DNA of 64,000 nt from Castanea sativa. Its lineage: Eukaryota; Streptophyta; Magnoliopsida; Fagales; Fagaceae. The stretch's first letter is position 1; each line of letters opens with the position of its first letter. The DNA lies in NCBI RefSeq assembly GCF_040712315.1, contig NC_134017.1, forward strand, positions 27,015,273-27,079,272. The letters are read 5' to 3'. The notes under the pieces are model-generated. The model did no database searches. It had not been told where the DNA came from and worked only from the letters and a program-made list of their open reading frames with translations. A program made the translations under genes and the position numbers. Of the stretch, positions 59,313 through 64,000 are shown piece after piece.

Positions 59313-60566
59313 TCCTGGGGCTTGAGAAATGATGCTATGGGTAGGGCATTACATCAAATCTCCAAATCACCCTTCACACACAAGTTAGAAGAAGGGAGGC
59401 TCCCTCGGCGCTTCACACAACCAGCATTCACCATTTATAATGGCCGAACAGATCTTGTGGAGCATGTGAGTCATTTCAGTCAGAGGATGGCAGTTCATTC
59501 TAAAAATGAAATTTTGATATGCAAGATCTTCCCTTCTAGCCTAGGACCTATGGCGATGAGGTGGTTTGATGGCTTGAGAGCAGGTTCTATCAATTCTTTC
59601 AAGGAACTTACTAGGGCATTTGGCTCTCGCTTCATCACGTGCAGTAGGTTTCCTTGGCCCTTGGATTCGTTATAGTCCATGGCCATGAGAGAAGAAGAAA
59701 CCCTGAGAACATACTCAGACAGATACTGGGAGATGTTCAATGAGATTGATGGGGACTTTGATGATGTGGCGATAAGGACTTTCAAGGTCGGCCTACCTGC
59801 GGAGCACGACTTGAGGAAATCTTTGACCAAAAAACGTGTCAGGAGCGTATGTCGGCTCATGGATCGCATTGATGAATATAAAAGGGTTGAGGAAGATCAG
59901 CAGCAAGGGAAGGGAAATGTGAAGGTTATCCCTCACGAGATGAGGGATTTCAGGTCAGACAGATACAACAATAACAGGCCTGGTGGAGATTTTGCCAAGC
60001 AAGTTGGTCCTACCGCCCCACAGGTGGTTAATACCGTTTTTAAGGAACCAGTGCAACAACTATTAGAGAAAATTAGGCATGAATTATACTTCAAGCGGCC
60101 TAATAAGATGGCAGGAGACCCCTTAAGGCGCAACCAAAATCTCCATTGCCATTATCACCAGCAGAGGGGTTATACCACTAAGGATTGTCAAACTCTGTGG
60201 AACCATTTAGAGCAATTGGTTAAGGAGGGAAGATTAAAACAATTCTTGTATTGGCCTGTTGGGCAGGGAAACCACTCAGGGGAGGTGAACCAAGATAGCA
60301 CTTCATCAAGGCCTCCTCTGGGTACGATCAATGTTATTTTTGCTGCACCTGGAAGGACTGGCTCTCATCCTTCCAAGGTGATGTTTATGGCTCGGACCCT
60401 GGCCAAGGATTCTAGGGATCAGCCGAAGAGGATTAAAGTGAATATCCTACCAATTTTAGGTTTCTCGAAAGAGGACAAAATCGGGACAATCCAACCACAT
60501 GATGATACTTTGGTGGTTACCCTAAAGATAGGGGGCTACGATGTGAGGAGGGTGATGGTTGATTAG
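59313..60566 (+). pseudogene. Gypsy gag, second element
   Basis: Gag core FTIYNGRTDLVEHVSHF and FPSSLGPMAMRWFDGLRAG, then TAG at 59673-59675, then GLPAEHDLRKSLTKK and the knuckle-like CHYHQQRGYTTKDC (about 60151). A TAG at 60564-60566 replaces the Gln of VDQSSGAD at the protease boundary. The front of gag is missing at the hAT junction. Confidence 0.85.
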
Positions 60567-63500
60567 AGTAGTGGTGCAGATATCATGTATCCTGACCTAT
60601 TTAAAGGGTTAAACTTACTTAAAGCTTGAAGATCTTACAGCTTATAATTCACCCTTAATAAGCTTTGAGGGGAAGGCTGTCGTACCAAAGGGGCAAATTA
60701 GGTTGCCTGTGCAATCAGGCCCAAAAGTGGTAAACGTGGATTTCATTGTGGTAGACACCTATTCTCCGTACACAACAATTGTGGCAAGACCTTGGTTGCA
60801 TGCTCTAGGTACCGTGTCCTCAACCTTGTATGTCAAGATCACATTTCCGCCTAGGGATCAGATAGAGGAACTGCTTGGAAGTCAATTTGTGGCTAGACAG
60901 TGCATGACGACTGCAATTCTGCATCAGCCTGAACCGGAGTCCTCGGCTGACGGAAAGCCATAGCAATCAAAGTCTCTGGCCGTGACCAAGGTACCATCGG
61001 TAGAAGAACTTGCATGTGAGGAATTGGAGAAGGTTCTTATAAACGACGACCCTGAGAAATTCTTTCAGGTAGGAGTTCAATTGCCACCTGAAGAGAAGGC
61101 GGAGCTGGTTATGTTTTTGAAGAAGAATGTAGATGCATTTGCATGGAATGCTTACAAAGCCCCTGGGGTTGATCCGAGTTTCATTTGTCATCATTTGAAT
61201 GTCAATCCAGCTGTAGCACCGAGGAGGCAACCACCTCGGCGATCCTCTAAAGAGCATTCAGAGGCTGTTAAGGAGGAGGTGCTCAAACTCAAGAAGGTAG
61301 GTGCTATCAAAGAGGTGTTTTATCCTGAATGGTTGACTCATACAGTAGTAGCAAAGAAGAAGAATGGGAAGTGAAGAGTATGCGTGGACTTCACAGATTT
61401 GAACAAGGTTTGTCCTAAAGATTCTTTCCCAATGCCTCGGATAGATCAGTTGGTGGATGCTATTGTTGGGCATCCTTGGATGAGTTTTTGAGATGCTTTC
61501 TAGGGTTATCATCAAATACCTCTAGCTTTGGAGGACCAAGAGAGAACGACATTTGTGACTCCTACGAGAAATTATCATTATAAAGTAATGCCTTTCGGTT
61601 TGAAGAATGCTAGAGCTACCTATCAGAGGATGATGACAAGAGTGTTAGAGCCACAGCTGGGAAAGACTATTGAAGTATATGTGGACGACATGGTAGTGAA
61701 AAGCAAAGCAATTTCCACACATAAGGAAGATCTTAATGATACTTTTCAGATGCTAAGGAGGTACAAGTTGCGACTTAATGCCTCTAAATGTTCTTTTGGT
61801 GTTGGATCAGGTAAATTTTTAGATTACATGGTAACTCACCGAGGAATTGAGGTTAATCCGGCTCAGGTTAAGGCAATTAACAATTTGCACCCACCTCGAA
61901 ATCCCAAAGGGGTTCAGAGGTTGACAGGAATGACTGCTGCCCTTAACTGGTTTATTTCTCGATCCGCGGACAGGTGTAGACCTTTCTCCCAGTTGTTGAA
62001 TAAGTGGAAGGGATTTGTGTGGACCAAGGAATGTGCTTCGGCTTTTCAACAACTTAAGGATTATCTTTCACAACCACCCATTATGTCTTGGCCAGAGATT
62101 GATGAAGTTCTGTTTGCATATATTGCGGTGGTTGACCATGCCGTTAGCCTGGTTCTTATACGAGATGATAATAGTGTACAAAGGCCAGTTTATTACGTAA
62201 GCAAGTCTCTGCATGAGGCCGAGGTGCATTATTTACCGTTGGAGAAAGCAATCCTGGCAGTGGTGCACGCTACGCGTAGGCTTCCCCATTACTTTCAATC
62301 TCATACAGTTGTTGTTCTAACTCAACTCCCTCTTAAGTCTATACTTAGGAGTGCTGATTACACGGGAATGATTGCCAAATGGAGTACCATCTTAGGGGCT
62401 TTTGATATCAAATATATGTCTCACACCTCTATAAAGGGACAAGTCATTACTGATCTGGTGGCGGAGTTTGCTGAGTCCTCATTAGAAGAGAATGTTAAGG
62501 GATCAGACATGGATGGAAAATCAGTTGGCATGATCTCGGGCAAAGAACCTTCGTTGTGGAAAGTGTATGTTGACGGAGCAGCGAATCAAAGAGGATCTGG
62601 TGTGGGGCTAGTTTTGGTATCCCCTGAGGGAATTACTTTTGAGAAATCCCTGAGATTGGGGTTCTCGGCCACCAATAATGAAGCAGAATATGAAGCTCTA
62701 CTAGTCGGAATGAACATGGTTCATAAAATGGGAGGAAAAATGGTACAAATGTTCTCGGATTCACAATTGGTAGTATGCCAAGTGGAAGGGAAGTTAGAGG
62801 CAAGAGATCCAAGAATGCAAGGATACCTAACCCAGGTCAGGTATATACAATCCAAATTTGAGTCTTTTTCCTTATTACATGTATCCAGGTGTGGAAATAC
62901 CCATGCTGATTCTTTGGCCACACTCGCAACATCCTCGGTGCAAAGCCTACCTCGAGTCATCCTTGTTGAAGATTTGTGGAAACCCACTGGGACGAGTAGT
63001 GATGCCATTCGAATTCATCAAATTAGGGTGGGACCTAGTTGGATGGATCCAATAGTGGCATTCCTCAAAGATGATATCTTGCCCAAAGAAAAATCCGAAG
63101 CAGATAAGGTACGCAGGAAAGCACCTCAATTCTGGCTATCCAAGGACCAGAAATTGTATAAGCGCTCTTTTTCAGGACCATATTTCCTATGTATACACCC
63201 AGAAGCAACAGAGTTACTTTTAGAAGAGTTGCATGAAGGAATTTGCGGTAGTCACACAGGTGGGAGGTCTTTGGCTCATAGAGTTCTTACCCAGGGGTAT
63301 TGGTGGCCCAATATGCAACGAGTGGCACGGGATTATGCAAAGAAATGCTACCAATGTCAGAGGTTCACTCCCAACATCCATCAGCCAAGGGGTGTCCTTA
63401 ATCCTTTGTCTAGTCCATGGCCTTTTGCTCAATGGGGCTTGGCCATTGTAGGGTCTTTCCCAAAAGCAGCAGGGAATAGGAGGTGGCTACTCGTTGGAAC

Positions 63501-64000
63501 AGATTATTTCACTAAATTGGTTAAAGCTAAGCCATTGTCTAATATCAGGGATATGGAGGAGAAGAAATTTTTCTGGAAAAACATTGTCACTAGGTTTGGA
63601 ATCCCTCATACTCTCATTTCGGATAACGGCCTATAATTTGACAGTAAGGTCTTTAGAAGATATTGTTGTGATTTAGGCATCACGAATAGATATTCAACTC
63701 CAGCTTATCCTCAAGAGAATGGGCAGACCGAGGCAGTCAATAAAGTGATAGTCAATGGGCTCAAAAAAAGGTTAGATGATGCTAAGGGAAGATGGGTGGA
63801 AGAATTGTCACACGTCTTGTAGACATATCGAACTACTCCACAAAGGTCCACGGGAGAAACATCCTTCTCTATGACTTATGGAGTCGAGGCTATGATACCT
63901 CTAGAAACTAGGTTCCCAACACTAAGGACGAGCTCTTTCACTCCAGGCAATAATGACAATCTATTGGAGAAAAACCTAGACTTAGTCGAACAACGGCGGG
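60567..64000 (+). pseudogene. Gypsy pol, second element (PR, RT, RH, aRH, INT), cut by window edge
   Basis: Protease SSGADIMYPDLFKGL is followed by a frameshift near 60625 and a TAG at 60961-60963. RT starts about 61240; stops are TGA at 61372-61374 (a Trp site), TGA at about 61488 and TAG at about 61503. A 702-codon open stretch (61528-63636) then holds VMPFGLKNARATYQRMM, catalytic YVDD (about 61678-61689), classical RNase H, a second RNase H (WKVYVDGAANQRGSGVG, NNEAEYEALLVGM, FSDSQLV) and integrase with its H-H-C-C finger (about 63223-63360) and TDYFTK. TAA at 63634-63636 replaces Gln after SDNGL, and TAG near 63820 replaces Trp in VLWTYRTT. Confidence 0.88.

Larger units (their letters stand above)
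59284..64000 (+). mobile_element. Second Ty3/gypsy Tat-type retrotransposon, 5' truncated, runs off the window
   Basis: Gag, protease, RT, two RNase H domains and integrase in the same order as the 20.7-kb element, but clearly a different family member (protein similarity moderate, lower GC). No 5' LTR is present: the sequence begins inside gag next to the hAT relic. Confidence 0.88.

Overview
The window is AT-rich plant nuclear DNA from a eudicot: it holds TIR-type NLR genes, which monocots lack, and its transposons are typical of woody eudicots (an oak- or beech-like tree is a guess only). I see no intact host gene. Every protein-coding relic carries a visible lesion, and most of the rest is layered transposon debris.

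1-12 kb holds three near-identical copies of one TIR-NBS-LRR resistance gene. Copy 1 (+, 1-2016) and copy 2 (-, 2122-5242) form an inverted duplication with 1286-base arms running off the left window edge. A 108-base piece of the copy 2 TIR exon is spliced into the breakpoint. Copy 3 (+, 8642-11978) lacks the TIR but keeps the LRRs and the post-LRR (C-JID) domain. Each copy is broken differently.

12.9-16.6 kb and 36.4-40.8 kb are a duplicated pseudogene zone. It contains an alpha/beta-hydrolase remnant, two F-box fragments each followed by exons of a TOPLESS-related corepressor, a third TOPLESS fragment and a solo LTR.

17.9-20.5 kb contains a tRNA-derived SINE with target duplications and a three-level nest of MITEs. 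20.7-31.3 kb is a complete but dead Ty3/gypsy element of the Tat/Ogre type. It has two LTRs about 5% diverged, gag, PR-RT-RH-aRH-INT, a 70-base hairpin tandem array and a spliced antisense ORF. 31.3-36 kb is AT-rich with foldback MITEs and a 1.4-kb solo LTR.

42.1-47.8 kb is a nearly full-length L1-type LINE with a poly-A tail. 47.8-54.6 kb has no recognisable protein gene, though parts look like 5' leader exons. 54.6-57 kb holds two Helitron-like 3' ends in tandem and a hAT MITE. 57.5-58.1 kb is a PRP4-like (U4/U6 snRNP) WD40 pseudogene cut by a hAT transposase relic (58.1-59.3 kb). That relic abuts a second degenerate Tat-type gypsy element running off the right edge.

No pathway is encoded jointly here. 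The main interest is the NLR palindrome as a possible hairpin-RNA source, the hairpin array in the gypsy element, and the uniform C-to-T signature of its stop codons.
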